A stretch of DNA of 49,754 nt from Pseudomonas sp. UBA4617. GTDB lineage: Bacteria; Pseudomonadota; Gammaproteobacteria; Pseudomonadales; Pseudomonadaceae. The notes beneath the pieces are model-generated. The model had not been told where the DNA came from. It did no database searches and worked only from the letters and a program-made list of their open reading frames with translations. The DNA lies in NCBI RefSeq assembly GCF_002386445.1, contig NZ_DGIR01000025.1:64084-113837 (forward strand). Reading direction: 5' to 3'. Positions within the stretch are counted from its first letter, which is position 1. The number at the start of each line of letters is the position of its first letter. This document shows positions 17,173 through 25,362 of the stretch, piece after piece. Both the position numbers and the translations under genes were made by a program.

Positions 17173-17352
17173 GATACCGCCGAATCCAGCCCGGATTTCA
17201 GAATTTCCACGCCCCTGTAAACATTGCTTGCCGCCGCCACAATGCCCGAGCCTGCCTCCAGGCTCCGCTCACCCTTGCCCAAAACCCCGCCCCACGGTGT
17301 TATAGCCGTCATTGCCGTGTGCAAAAGCCGGTCCGCAGAGCCCGGCTGACAA

Positions 17353-17360
17353 AACAACAA
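17353..17360 (+). promoter_or_regulatory. Hfq/Crc-type CA motif before a small leader ORF
   Basis: AACAACAA fits the AANAANAA motif bound by Hfq with Crc in Pseudomonas mRNAs. It is immediately upstream of a strong TGGAGG ribosome-binding site and ATG 17372. Confidence 0.45.
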
Positions 17361-17371
17361 ATGGAGGCGCC

Positions 17372-17542
17372 ATGTACGCCGATCACTCCGCCTTTGAAGG
17401 CCTACACCACAGGATCGCTGCGTTTTTTCCCAGGGAAACGATGCAGTGCGTTGACGCCTGCGCGTTTGCAGGGGTATACAGTGCGCCGCGTTTTACCTGT
17501 GACTCCTTTGCGTACCGCGCACTCCTGATCACCCCTGGTTGA
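17372..17542 (+). CDS. Possible 56-residue leader peptide upstream of aroP
   Basis: A strong TGGAGG site precedes ATG 17372. The encoded peptide begins MYADHSAFEG and ends LLITPG, and about one residue in six is Phe or Tyr (Y2, F8, F18, F19, F33, Y36, F41, F46, Y48). I do not recognise it. The CA motif, the TyrR-type boxes upstream and the permease downstream suggest an aromatic-sensing leader, but that is inference. A sigma70-like promoter lies inside its frame, so it could instead be chance coding in a regulatory leader. Confidence 0.35.
   Translation: MYADHSAFEGLHHRIAAFFPRETMQCVDACAFAGVYSAPRFTCDSFAYRALLITPG
17451..17480 (+). promoter_or_regulatory. Sigma70-type promoter for the aroP-like gene
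   Basis: TTGACG-N18-TATACA is the best -35/-10 pair in the 650-bp gap. Transcription from about 17487 would give a leader of about 175 nt that contains a CAAGGT-AACC-ACCTTG inverted repeat (17575-17590). Confidence 0.55.
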
Positions 17543-17638
17543 CCCGCTCCGGCGGCTGCAGAGTTCAGGAAACCCAAGGTAACCACCTTGCCCATTCCGC
17601 TGCGCCACGAGCGCGGTGGGTCCGATTCCGTCACAGAT

Positions 17639-17646
17639 AAAAACAA
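17639..17646 (+). promoter_or_regulatory. Hfq/Crc-type CA motif before aroP
   Basis: AAAAACAA fits AANAANAA and lies 3 nt before the AGGTGA ribosome-binding site of the permease gene, the usual position for catabolite repression of translation. Confidence 0.5.
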
Positions 17647-17663
17647 TGCAGGTGACTTCGTTC

Positions 17664-19082
17664 ATGAGTGGACAAAACATGCATTCAGGCGAGCTCAAGC
17701 GGGGCCTGAAGAACCGCCACATCCAGCTGATTGCCCTGGGTGGTGCGATCGGTACCGGCCTGTTCCTCGGTTCGGCCGGGGTGATGAAATCCGCCGGCCC
17801 GTCGATGATCCTTGGCTACGCCATCTGCGGCTTCATCGCCTTCATGATCATGCGCCAACTGGGCGAAATGATCGTCGAAGAGCCGGTAGCCGGCTCGTTC
17901 AGCCATTTCGCCCACACCTACTGGGGCGGTTTCGCCGGCTTCCTGTCGGGCTGGAACTGCTGGGTGCTGTACATCCTGGTGGGCATGTCGGAGCTGTCGG
18001 CCGTCGGCAAATATGTCCACTACTGGTGGCCGGAGATCCCGACCTGGGTCACCGCGGCGGCGTTCTTCGTGCTGATCAACGCCATCAACCTGATGAACGT
18101 GAAGTTCTTCGGTGAAGCGGAATTCTGGTTCGCCATCATCAAGGTGGTGGCCATCGTCAGCATGATCGGCCTGGGTGCCTACCTGCTGACCAGCGGCAGC
18201 GGCGGCCCCGAGGCGACCGTGGCCAACCTGTGGTCGCATGGTGGCTTCTTCCCGAACGGTGTCAGCGGGCTGGTGATGGCCCTGGCGTTCATCATGTTCT
18301 CCTTCGGTGGCCTGGAAATGCTCGGCTTTACCGCTGCCGAGGCCGACAAGCCGAAGACCGTGATCCCCAAGGCGATCAACCAGGTCATCTACCGCATCCT
18401 GATCTTCTATGTGGGCGCCCTGGTGGTCCTGCTGTCGCTGACCCCGTGGGACAACCTGGTCGCCAGCATCGCTGCCTCGGGTGGCAGCTATGGCAGCAGC
18501 CCGTTCGTGCAGGTGTTCTCGCTGCTGGGCAGTGACGTGGCGGCGCACTTGCTGAACTTCGTGGTCCTGACTGCAGCATTGTCGGTGTACAACAGCGGCA
18601 CCTACTGCAACGCCCGCATGCTGCTGGGCATGGCCGAGCAGGGCGATGCCCCGGCGTCGCTGGCCAAGGTCGACAAGCGTGGTGTGCCGGTGCGTTCGAT
18701 TCTGGCGTCGGCCGCTGTGACCTTTTTCGCCGTGCTGCTCAACTACCTGATGCCGCAGAACGCCCTGGAGCTGCTGATGTCGCTGGTGGTGGCGACCCTG
18801 GTGATCAACTGGGCGATGATCAGCTACTCGCACCTGAAGTTCCGTCAACACCTCGACCGCACCGGCCAGAAGCCGCTGTTCAAGGCGCTGTGGTACCCCT
18901 ATGGCAACTATGTCTGCCTGGCATTCGTGGTGCTGATCCTCGGCATCATGCTGATGATCCCGGATATCCAGGTATCGGTGTATGTGATGCCGCTGTGGGT
19001 GTTCGTCATGTTCGTGGTGTACATGGTCAAGCCGCGTCGCCGGATGAATACCGGTGTGGCTGCTGGTGGCATGGCCAAGTAG
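17664..19082 (+). CDS. aroP: AroP-type amino acid permease (APC superfamily)
   Basis: This 472-residue protein has twelve hydrophobic segments. The AAT-family start LKRGLKNRHIQLIALGGAIGTGLFLGSA holds the helix-1 GGAIGTGLFLG substrate motif. EMIVEEPVAGSFSHFAHTYWG, GLEMLGFTAAEADKPKTVIPKAINQV and SVYNSGTYCNARMLLGMAEQGDAP also match AroP/PheP/ProY proteins. It imports an amino acid with protons; an aromatic substrate is inferred from similarity and from the TyrR-type boxes upstream. ATG 17664 has AGGTGA 8 nt upstream; ATG 17646 and 17679 are weaker alternatives. It has a long regulated leader and a strong terminator. Confidence 0.87.
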   Translation: MSGQNMHSGELKRGLKNRHIQLIALGGAIGTGLFLGSAGVMKSAGPSMILGYAICGFIAFMIMRQLGEMIVEEPVAGSFSHFAHTYWGGFAGFLSGWNCWVLYILVGMSELSAVGKYVHYWWPEIPTWVTAAAFFVLINAINLMNVKFFGEAEFWFAIIKVVAIVSMIGLGAYLLTSGSGGPEATVANLWSHGGFFPNGVSGLVMALAFIMFSFGGLEMLGFTAAEADKPKTVIPKAINQVIYRILIFYVGALVVLLSLTPWDNLVASIAASGGSYGSSPFVQVFSLLGSDVAAHLLNFVVLTAALSVYNSGTYCNARMLLGMAEQGDAPASLAKVDKRGVPVRSILASAAVTFFAVLLNYLMPQNALELLMSLVVATLVINWAMISYSHLKFRQHLDRTGQKPLFKALWYPYGNYVCLAFVVLILGIMLMIPDIQVSVYVMPLWVFVMFVVYMVKPRRRMNTGVAAGGMAK

Positions 19083-19102
19083 GCCGCCATGCAGTAGCCG
19101 GG

Positions 19103-19136
19103 AACCCGGAGCCAGGTGACTGGCTTCGGGTTTTTT
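19103..19136 (+). terminator. Intrinsic terminator of aroP
   Basis: AACCCG-AGCCAG pairs with CTGGCT-CGGGTT across a GTGA loop and is followed by TTTTC. Confidence 0.9.
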
Positions 19137-19184
19137 CTTGCCTGTCCCGGCCGTGGCTTGCCGGCGACAGGGCCGAGGCAGAAG

Positions 19185-20069
19185 TCAGATCTGCTCCAGC
19201 AACCAGCTTCTGAATGCCCGCAACGATGGCAACGCCTCGTTCCGCGGCGGGTAGATCAGGTAATAACTGCGCTGGCTGGCAAACGCCTCGCCGGGGCTGT
19301 ACAGCTCGCCCTTGGCCAACTCTTCTTCCACCAGGATGCGCGGCACCAGGCCGATGCCGATACCGGCCCGTACCGCCTGGATCAGGTGCGAGGTCAGCTC
19401 GAAGCTCGGCCCCAGGCGCATCGCCCGGTGCGCCAGGCCATGGTGGGAGAACCACTCGCCCCAGGCATGCGGGTTGTTGGCCACGTTCAGCAGCACCTCT
19501 TCACTGATCCGGGCCGGGCTCCAGCCCTGGCCATCCGCGCCAGCTTCCGGCGGCAGGATCACCACCAGTTGCTCGGCATGCAGGCGATGGCAGACCAGCC
19601 CCGGCAGGTCGTGGCTGGCCACGCCGATGGCGGCGTCGATCTCGCTGGTGTCGAAATTGATGGCTTCGATGCGTGAATGAATGTGCACCAGCATGCCCGG
19701 GTGGGCGCTGTAGAACGCGTGCAGCCGCGGCAGCAGCCACTTCGAGCCGAAGGTGGGCAGGGTGGCCAGGCGCAAGGTACCGACCCCCGACTGGTAGGCC
19801 AGTGCCTGCAGGGTGGCACTGCGAATGCGCCCCAGGGCCTCGCTGAGTTCCCGTTGGTACAGGCGCCCGACATCCGTGAGCTGCACCTGGCGCCCTTCAC
19901 GGCGGAACAGGGTCAGCCCCAGCTGCTGTTCCAGTGCCTGTACCTGGCGGCTGACTGCGCTCTGGGTCAGCGACAGTTCGGCGGCGGCGCGGGTATAGCT
20001 TTCATGTCGGGCGGCAGCCTCGAAGGCCAGCAGCAGCGACATGGAGGGGGTCAGGTGGCGGTAATTCAT
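19185..20069 (-). CDS. LysR-family transcriptional regulator (GcvA-like)
   Basis: This 294-residue protein has an N-terminal winged HTH (LLLAFEAAARHESYTRAAAELSLTQSAVSRQVQALEQQLG, residues 12-51) and a C-terminal periplasmic-binding-like effector domain (about 95-290), with GIGIGLVPRILVEEELAKGEL typical of the GcvA/DsdC branch. ATG at 20069. It is divergent from the large FAD/Fe-S dehydrogenase with a 150-bp shared regulatory gap, so it most likely controls that gene and possibly itself. The effector is unknown; the D-2-hydroxy acid substrate is a plausible guess. Confidence 0.92.
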   Translation of the reverse strand: MNYRHLTPSMSLLLAFEAAARHESYTRAAAELSLTQSAVSRQVQALEQQLGLTLFRREGRQVQLTDVGRLYQRELSEALGRIRSATLQALAYQSGVGTLRLATLPTFGSKWLLPRLHAFYSAHPGMLVHIHSRIEAINFDTSEIDAAIGVASHDLPGLVCHRLHAEQLVVILPPEAGADGQGWSPARISEEVLLNVANNPHAWGEWFSHHGLAHRAMRLGPSFELTSHLIQAVRAGIGIGLVPRILVEEELAKGELYSPGEAFASQRSYYLIYPPRNEALPSLRAFRSWLLEQI

Positions 20070-20221
20070 TCATGGAAGTCATCGATAGCGGCAGGATTAT
20101 CCGTTTGCCCCTGACGCGAAACTACAGGAACATTGGCCTATACGTCATCCCCGCATGCCTTCACTCATGCCGGAGCGACAGGAATCCCGTGAATTAGCCT
20201 ATATCAAGAGGCCATCCTTCG

Positions 20222-23200
20222 ATGATCGCCCAGCTGCCGACCGTTGCGCCGAGCGCCAATTACCCCGAATTCCTCGAAGCCCTGCGCAGCAGCGGCTTCC
20301 GTGGCCAGATAAGTGCCGACTACGCTACCCGCACGGTGCTGGCCACCGACAACTCGATCTACCAGCGCTTGCCGCAGGCCGCGGTGTTCCCGCTGGACGC
20401 CGACGACGTGGTGCGGGTCGCCACGCTGATGGGCGAGCCGCGTTTCCGCCAGGTCAAGCTGACCCCGCGCGGCGGCGGCACTGGCACCAATGGCCAGTCG
20501 CTGACCGACGGTATTGTCGTCGACCTGTCGCGGCACATGAACAAGATTCTCGAAATCAACGTCGAGGAGCGCTGGGTGCGGGTACAGGCCGGTACGGTCA
20601 AGGACCAGCTCAACGCCGCGCTCAAGCCGTATGGCCTGTTCTTCGCCCCCGAGCTGTCCACCTCCAACCGCGCCACCGTCGGTGGCATGATCAACACCGA
20701 TGCCAGCGGCCAGGGCAGTTGCACCTATGGCAAGACCCGCGATCACGTCCTGGAGCTGCACAGCGTGCTGCTCGGTGGCGAACGCCTGCACAGCCTGCCG
20801 ATCGACGATGCCGCACTGGAACAGGCCTGCGCCGCGCCCGGCCGGGTCGGCGAGGTGTACCGCATGGCGCGGGAGATCCAGGAAACCCAGGCAGACCTGA
20901 TCGAAACCACGTTCCCCAAGCTCAACCGCTGCCTGACCGGCTACGACCTGGCGCACCTGCGCGACGAGCAGGGCCGTTTCAACCTCAACAGCGTGCTGTG
21001 CGGTGCCGAAGGTTCGTTGGGCTACGTGGTCGAAGCCAAGCTCAATGTGCTGCCGATCCCCAGGTACGCCGTGCTGGTCAACGTCCGCTACAGCAGTTTC
21101 ATGGATGCCCTGCGCGACGCCAACGCGCTGATGGCGCACAAGCCGCTGTCGATCGAGACCGTCGACTCCAAGGTACTGATGCTGGCGATGAAGGATATCG
21201 TCTGGCACAGCGTCGCCGAATACTTCCCGGCCGACCCCGAGCGCCCGACCCTGGGCATCAACCTGGTGGAGTTCTGTGGCGACGAGCCGGCCGAGGTCAA
21301 CGCCAGGGTGCAGGCGTTCATCCAGCACCTGCAGAGCGACACCGGTGTCGAACGCCTGGGCCACACCCTCGCCGAGGGCGCCGAGGCGGTGACCCGCGTC
21401 TATACCATGCGTAAACGTTCGGTGGGTTTGCTGGGCAACGTCGAAGGCGAAGTCCGCCCGCAGCCGTTCGTCGAGGACACTGCGGTACCGCCAGAACAAC
21501 TGGCCGACTACATCGCCGACTTCCGCGCGCTGCTCGATGGCTACGGCCTGGCCTATGGCATGTTCGGTCACGTCGACGCCGGCGTGCTGCACGTGCGACC
21601 GGCGCTGGACATGAAGGACCCGGCCCAGGCGGCGCTGGTCAAGCCGATCTCCGATGCCGTGGCGGCGTTGACCCGAAGCTACGGCGGCCTGCTGTGGGGC
21701 GAACATGGCAAGGGCCTGCGGTCGGAGTACGTGCCGGAGTACTTCGGCGAGCTGTACCCGACGCTGCAGCGCCTGAAGGGCGCCTTCGACCCGCACAACC
21801 AGCTCAACCCGGGCAAGATCTGTACCCCGCCGGACAGTGCCGAGGGCCTGACCAAGGTCGATGGCGTGACCCTGCGCGGCGATCTCGACCGCACCATCGA
21901 CGAGCGCGTGTGGCAGGACTTCGGCAGCGCCGTGCACTGCAACGGCAACGGCGCCTGCTACAACTATGACCCCAACGACGCCATGTGCCCGTCATGGAAG
22001 GCCACCCGCGAGCGCCAGCACTCGCCCAAGGGCCGCGCCTCGCTGATGCGTGAGTGGCTGCGCCTGCAGGGCCAGGCGAACATCGATGTGCTGGCTGCGG
22101 CGCGCAGTCGAGCGTCCTGGCTCAAGGGCCTGCCGGCACGCCTGCGCAACAACCGCGCACGCAGCCAGGGGCAGGCAGATTTCTCCCACGAAGTGTACGA
22201 CGCCATGGCCGGCTGCCTGGCGTGCAAGTCGTGCGCCGGGCAGTGCCCGATCAAGGTCAACGTGCCAGATTTCCGCTCGCGCTTCCTCGAGCTTTACCAC
22301 GGCCGCTACCAGCGCCCGCTGCGTGACTACCTGATCGGTTCGCTGGAGTTCACCATCCCGTACCTGGCCCACGCGCCGGGGTTGTACAACGCGGTGATGG
22401 GCTCGAAGTGGGTAAGCAGGTTGCTGGCCGACAAGGTGGGCATGGTCGACAGCCCGCTGCTCAGCCGCTTCAACTTCCAGGCCACCCTGGCCCGCTGCCG
22501 TGTCGGTGTGGCCAGTGTGCCGGCCCTGCGTGAGCTGACCCCGGCCCAGCGTGAGCGCAGCATCGTGCTGGTACAGGACGCCTTCACCCGCTACTTCGAG
22601 ACGCCACTGCTGTCGGCCTTCATCGATCTGGCGCACCGCCTTGGCCATCGCGTGTTCCTGGCACCGTACAGCGCCAACGGCAAGCCGCTGCATGTGCAGG
22701 GCTTCCTCGGTGCGTTCGCCAAGGCGGCGATCCGCAATGCCAACCAGCTCAAGGCCCTGGCTGACTGCGGCGTACCGCTGGTGGGCCTGGACCCGGCGAT
22801 GACCCTGGTGTACCGCCAGGAGTACCAGAAAGTCCCGGGCCTGGACGGTTGTCCGAAAGTTTTGTTGCCGCAGGAGTGGTTGATGGATGTGCTGCCGGAG
22901 CAGGCGCCGACTGCGCCGGGCCGCTTCCGCCTGATGGCGCACTGCACCGAGAAGACCAATGTGCCGGCCAGTACCCGGCAATGGGAACAGGTGTTCGCCC
23001 GCCTGGGGCTGAAGCTGGTGACCGAGGCCACTGGCTGCTGCGGGATGTCCGGTACCTACGGGCACGAGGCGCGTAACCAGGACACCTCGCGGACCATCTT
23101 CGAACAGAGCTGGGCGACCAAGCTGGACAACGAAGGCGAACCGCTGGCGACGGGTTATTCCTGCCGTAGCCAAGTCAAGCGCATGACCGAGCGGCAGCTG

Positions 23201-23242
23201 CGTCACCCGCTGGAGGTGGTGCTGCAGTACGCGCAGCGCTAG
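20222..23242 (+). CDS. ydiJ: YdiJ-type FAD/4Fe-4S D-2-hydroxyacid (D-2-hydroxyglutarate) dehydrogenase
   Basis: This 1006-residue membrane-associated oxidoreductase has an FAD_binding_4 domain (about 40-200; PRGGGTGTNGQSLTDG and STSNRATVGGMINTDASG). A vanillyl-alcohol-oxidase-type C-terminal domain (about 220-545) contains GHVDAGVLHVRP and GEHGKGLRSEYVPEYFG. A ferredoxin-like region around 660 shows CLACKSCAGQCP, and a CCG domain is near 940 (ATGCCGMSG). The layout matches YdiJ, a fusion of GlcD-like and GlpC-like parts that oxidises D-2-hydroxyglutarate or related acids and feeds electrons to quinones. ATG 20222 has AAGAGG upstream. It is divergent from the LysR gene and convergent with the MFS gene. 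Confidence 0.88.
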   Translation: MIAQLPTVAPSANYPEFLEALRSSGFRGQISADYATRTVLATDNSIYQRLPQAAVFPLDADDVVRVATLMGEPRFRQVKLTPRGGGTGTNGQSLTDGIVVDLSRHMNKILEINVEERWVRVQAGTVKDQLNAALKPYGLFFAPELSTSNRATVGGMINTDASGQGSCTYGKTRDHVLELHSVLLGGERLHSLPIDDAALEQACAAPGRVGEVYRMAREIQETQADLIETTFPKLNRCLTGYDLAHLRDEQGRFNLNSVLCGAEGSLGYVVEAKLNVLPIPRYAVLVNVRYSSFMDALRDANALMAHKPLSIETVDSKVLMLAMKDIVWHSVAEYFPADPERPTLGINLVEFCGDEPAEVNARVQAFIQHLQSDTGVERLGHTLAEGAEAVTRVYTMRKRSVGLLGNVEGEVRPQPFVEDTAVPPEQLADYIADFRALLDGYGLAYGMFGHVDAGVLHVRPALDMKDPAQAALVKPISDAVAALTRSYGGLLWGEHGKGLRSEYVPEYFGELYPTLQRLKGAFDPHNQLNPGKICTPPDSAEGLTKVDGVTLRGDLDRTIDERVWQDFGSAVHCNGNGACYNYDPNDAMCPSWKATRERQHSPKGRASLMREWLRLQGQANIDVLAAARSRASWLKGLPARLRNNRARSQGQADFSHEVYDAMAGCLACKSCAGQCPIKVNVPDFRSRFLELYHGRYQRPLRDYLIGSLEFTIPYLAHAPGLYNAVMGSKWVSRLLADKVGMVDSPLLSRFNFQATLARCRVGVASVPALRELTPAQRERSIVLVQDAFTRYFETPLLSAFIDLAHRLGHRVFLAPYSANGKPLHVQGFLGAFAKAAIRNANQLKALADCGVPLVGLDPAMTLVYRQEYQKVPGLDGCPKVLLPQEWLMDVLPEQAPTAPGRFRLMAHCTEKTNVPASTRQWEQVFARLGLKLVTEATGCCGMSGTYGHEARNQDTSRTIFEQSWATKLDNEGEPLATGYSCRSQVKRMTERQLRHPLEVVLQYAQR

Positions 23243-23255
23243 GTTTCAGGGCCTT

Positions 23256-23274
23256 GGGGGGCAAAGCGCCCCCC
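23256..23274. terminator. GC hairpin between convergent genes
   Basis: GGGGGGC / GCCCCCC with a 5-nt loop lies in the 38-bp gap between the dehydrogenase and the MFS gene. It lacks a clear T-run but may end both transcripts. Confidence 0.5.
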
Positions 23275-23280
23275 GGCTTG

Positions 23281-24468
23281 TTACCGATACTGCCTGCGAT
23301 GCACCTGCCGGTACAGGTACAGGCTCAGCACCAACCCGCAAGCCGCCGCCGCCGCCGCAAACAGAAACATCGAAGCAAAGCCGAACCCCGCCGCCACCGC
23401 GCCCACCAGCGGCCCGGTCACCCCCAGCGACAAGTCGATGAACAGTGAATAGGCCCCCACCGCAGCCCCGCGGTTGGCCGCCGATACCTGGTTCACTGCC
23501 TCCACTCCCAGTGCCGGGAACACCAGCGAGAAACCGAACCCGCTCAGCGCGGCACCTGCCAGTGCCAATTCGGCATCGGGCGCCAGCCACAGCATCAGCA
23601 GCCCGAGGGTTTCCACGGACAGGCAGGCAATCGCTACGCGGAACCCGCCAATCCGGTTGATCAGGTTGCCGAACAGCAGCCGCGCGCTGATGAAGCTGGC
23701 GCCGAACAGGCTCAAGGTCAGCGCTGCATTGGCCCAGCCGCGGCTGGCGTAGTACAGGGTGATGAACGTAGCGATGGTGCCGAAGCCGATCGAGCCCAGG
23801 GCCAGCCCCGAACCGTGCGGGAACACTTTGCCCAGCACGCGCAGGAACGGCAGGCGCACGCCGCTGACGATGGGCGCGGCCTGCCGGGGCCAGGCCAGCA
23901 GCAGGCCGAGCGCACACAGCAGGATGATGCTCGCGCCCATGCTCCATAGCCCCAGGCCCTTGACCATCAACACCCCCAGCGGGGCGCCGATGGCCAGCGC
24001 GCCGTAGCTGGCGATGCCGTTCCAGGAGATGACCTTGGCGGTGTGTTCGGCACCGACCCGGCCGATACCCCAGCCGATCGACCCCGAACCCACCAGGCTT
24101 TCAGCGCTGCCCAGCACCAGGCGGCCGGCCAGCAGGCTGGCCAGGCTCAGCCAGGGCAGGTGGGTGAGAAAGGCGCAGGCCAGCATGAACACCCCGCTGA
24201 GGCCGCACCCGGCCAGGCCATACAGGACGGCTTTCTTGCTGCCATGGTTGTCGATGATGCGGCTGGCCGTGGGGCGGCTGAGCAGGGTGGCCAGGTATTG
24301 CACGCTGATCACCAGGCCCGCGACCACGGCGCCGAAGCCCAGGTCGTTGTGCACATAGCCGGGCAATACGGCCAGGGGGATGCCGATGTTCAGGTAGCCG
24401 ATGAAGGTAAAGAGGACGATGGAGACGACTTGCAGGGTGACCGCAAGGGCGCGCGGTGAGTCGGGCAT
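23281..24468 (-). CDS. MFS transporter
   Basis: This 395-residue protein has twelve hydrophobic segments. The loop after helix 2 reads LLSRPTASRIIDNHGSKKAVLYG, the MFS motif-A position. GWANAALTLSLFGASFISARLLFGNLINRIGG gives the repeated motif in the C-terminal half. It most resembles arabinose/YhhS-type exporters. The substrate cannot be assigned. ATG at 24468 begins a short hydrophilic N-terminus before helix 1. A long inverted repeat lies just upstream and may act in regulation. Confidence 0.86.
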   Translation of the reverse strand: MPDSPRALAVTLQVVSIVLFTFIGYLNIGIPLAVLPGYVHNDLGFGAVVAGLVISVQYLATLLSRPTASRIIDNHGSKKAVLYGLAGCGLSGVFMLACAFLTHLPWLSLASLLAGRLVLGSAESLVGSGSIGWGIGRVGAEHTAKVISWNGIASYGALAIGAPLGVLMVKGLGLWSMGASIILLCALGLLLAWPRQAAPIVSGVRLPFLRVLGKVFPHGSGLALGSIGFGTIATFITLYYASRGWANAALTLSLFGASFISARLLFGNLINRIGGFRVAIACLSVETLGLLMLWLAPDAELALAGAALSGFGFSLVFPALGVEAVNQVSAANRGAAVGAYSLFIDLSLGVTGPLVGAVAAGFGFASMFLFAAAAAACGLVLSLYLYRQVHRRQYR

Positions 24469-24492
24469 GGGGGCCTACGTGGGTTCTGGACG

Positions 24493-24542
24493 GTGTGAAA
24501 ACGTGATGACGGGGGTAGCCCGCAGGTCAGCCGTTTTCACAC
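24493..24542. repeat. Long inverted repeat upstream of the MFS gene
   Basis: GTGTGAAAACG (24493-24503) and CGTTTTCACAC (24532-24542) are a perfect 11-bp inverted repeat. Inside it TGAC/GTCA and GGG/CCC can also pair, so the transcript could form an extended hairpin. It lacks a following T-run on either strand, which makes a plain terminator less likely than an operator or leader structure. Confidence 0.6.
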
Positions 24543-24558
24543 AGTCGGGGTTGCGCGG

Positions 24559-24687
24559 TTAGTCCTGGTCAGCGCTGGATTGATCGTCACCATCCTGCTC
24601 GGCGGCAGCAGCCGGCTCGGCGTGAACGGTTACGGTTGGCTCTTCTGGGTTCAGGCTTGGGAAGGGAAGATTCGGGATTTCATGCAT
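24559..24687 (-). CDS. Small acidic hypothetical protein, 42 aa
   Basis: The peptide begins MHEIPNLPFPSLNPEEPTV and has an Ala/Glu/Asp-rich end (AEPAAAAEQDGDDQ). GAGGAACGACGAG precedes the ATG, giving an AGGA site about 8 nt upstream. There is no membrane segment or Cys. I do not recognise a function. The ordered Pro-rich N-terminus followed by an acidic tail looks like a genuine short protein, but only its ribosome-binding site and composition support it. Confidence 0.5.
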   Translation of the reverse strand: MHEIPNLPFPSLNPEEPTVTVHAEPAAAAEQDGDDQSSADQD

Positions 24688-24848
24688 CTCGTCGTTCCTC
24701 GCAAGTGTGAGTGAAAAGTCTGCGCCAGGCGCGTTTGAAGCTGCGCAAAGCTGGGGCAGGATACACAAGTCTGGATGACAGTTTGGTTTTTTTGCCGGTC
24801 GCCGGTCGGTTTTGCGGGCGAACAGCGGACAGGGATGCCAACGAAAAG

Positions 24849-24956
24849 GGGCCGCTTCGTACCCCTTCGCGAGCACGCCCACTCCCGCCAGGGCCGCGGA
24901 AAATAGGACCCTGTGGGAGCGGGCGCGCCCGCGAAGGGGCGCGAAGCAGCCCCACT
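24849..24956. repeat. Inverted pair of REP elements (BIME)
   Basis: Two REP units in opposite orientation (CCCCTTCGCGAGC and GGGAGCGGGCGCGCCCGCGAAGG cores) share nearly 48 bp of inverted similarity and fill the gap between phhB and the small ORF. A fold-back this long can terminate or stabilise transcripts. Confidence 0.75.
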
Positions 24957-24966
24957 TTTCAGACGA

Positions 24967-25323
24967 TTACTTGCGGCCTTCAGCCGTCTCCGCCACCTTG
25001 TCAGTGCGCGCGCACATGATGAAGTCGTTGCGGTGCAGGCCCTTGATCGAGTGGCTCCACCAGGTCACGGTGACCTTGCCCCACTCGGTCAGCAGGCCCG
25101 GGTGGTGGCCTTCGGCTTCGGCGATTTCGCCAATGGCATTGGTGAAGGCCAGGGCGTGCTTGAAGTTCTTGAACAGGAACACGCGCTCCAGCTCCATGTG
25201 GCCATCGCGTACTTCGATGTTCCAGTCCGGGATTTCGCGGATCAGCTCGGCCAACTCTTCGTCGGTGACTTTCGGCGCGTCGGCGCGGCAGGCTTCGCAA
25301 TGGGCTTGGTTCAAGGCATTCAT
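24967..25323 (-). CDS. phhB: Pterin-4a-carbinolamine dehydratase
   Basis: This 118-residue DCoH/PCD-family protein has IPDWNIEVRDGHMELERVFLFKNF, then EAEGHHPGLLTEWGKVTVTWWSHS. The HHP motif and the later His give the catalytic triad. It dehydrates the 4a-hydroxypterin made by phenylalanine hydroxylase so the cofactor can be recycled. The start is MNALNQAHCE at 25323. It lies 39 bp after phhA and is probably co-transcribed with it. Confidence 0.96.
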   Translation of the reverse strand: MNALNQAHCEACRADAPKVTDEELAELIREIPDWNIEVRDGHMELERVFLFKNFKHALAFTNAIGEIAEAEGHHPGLLTEWGKVTVTWWSHSIKGLHRNDFIMCARTDKVAETAEGRK

Positions 25324-25362
25324 GTAGTGTTTTCCGGTTCGAGTTGTTGTCGGCAAGGTCGC

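Noticed and set aside
20204..21937. A 577-codon antisense frame in the YdiJ-type gene
   Set aside because: Compositional shadow of a well supported gene.
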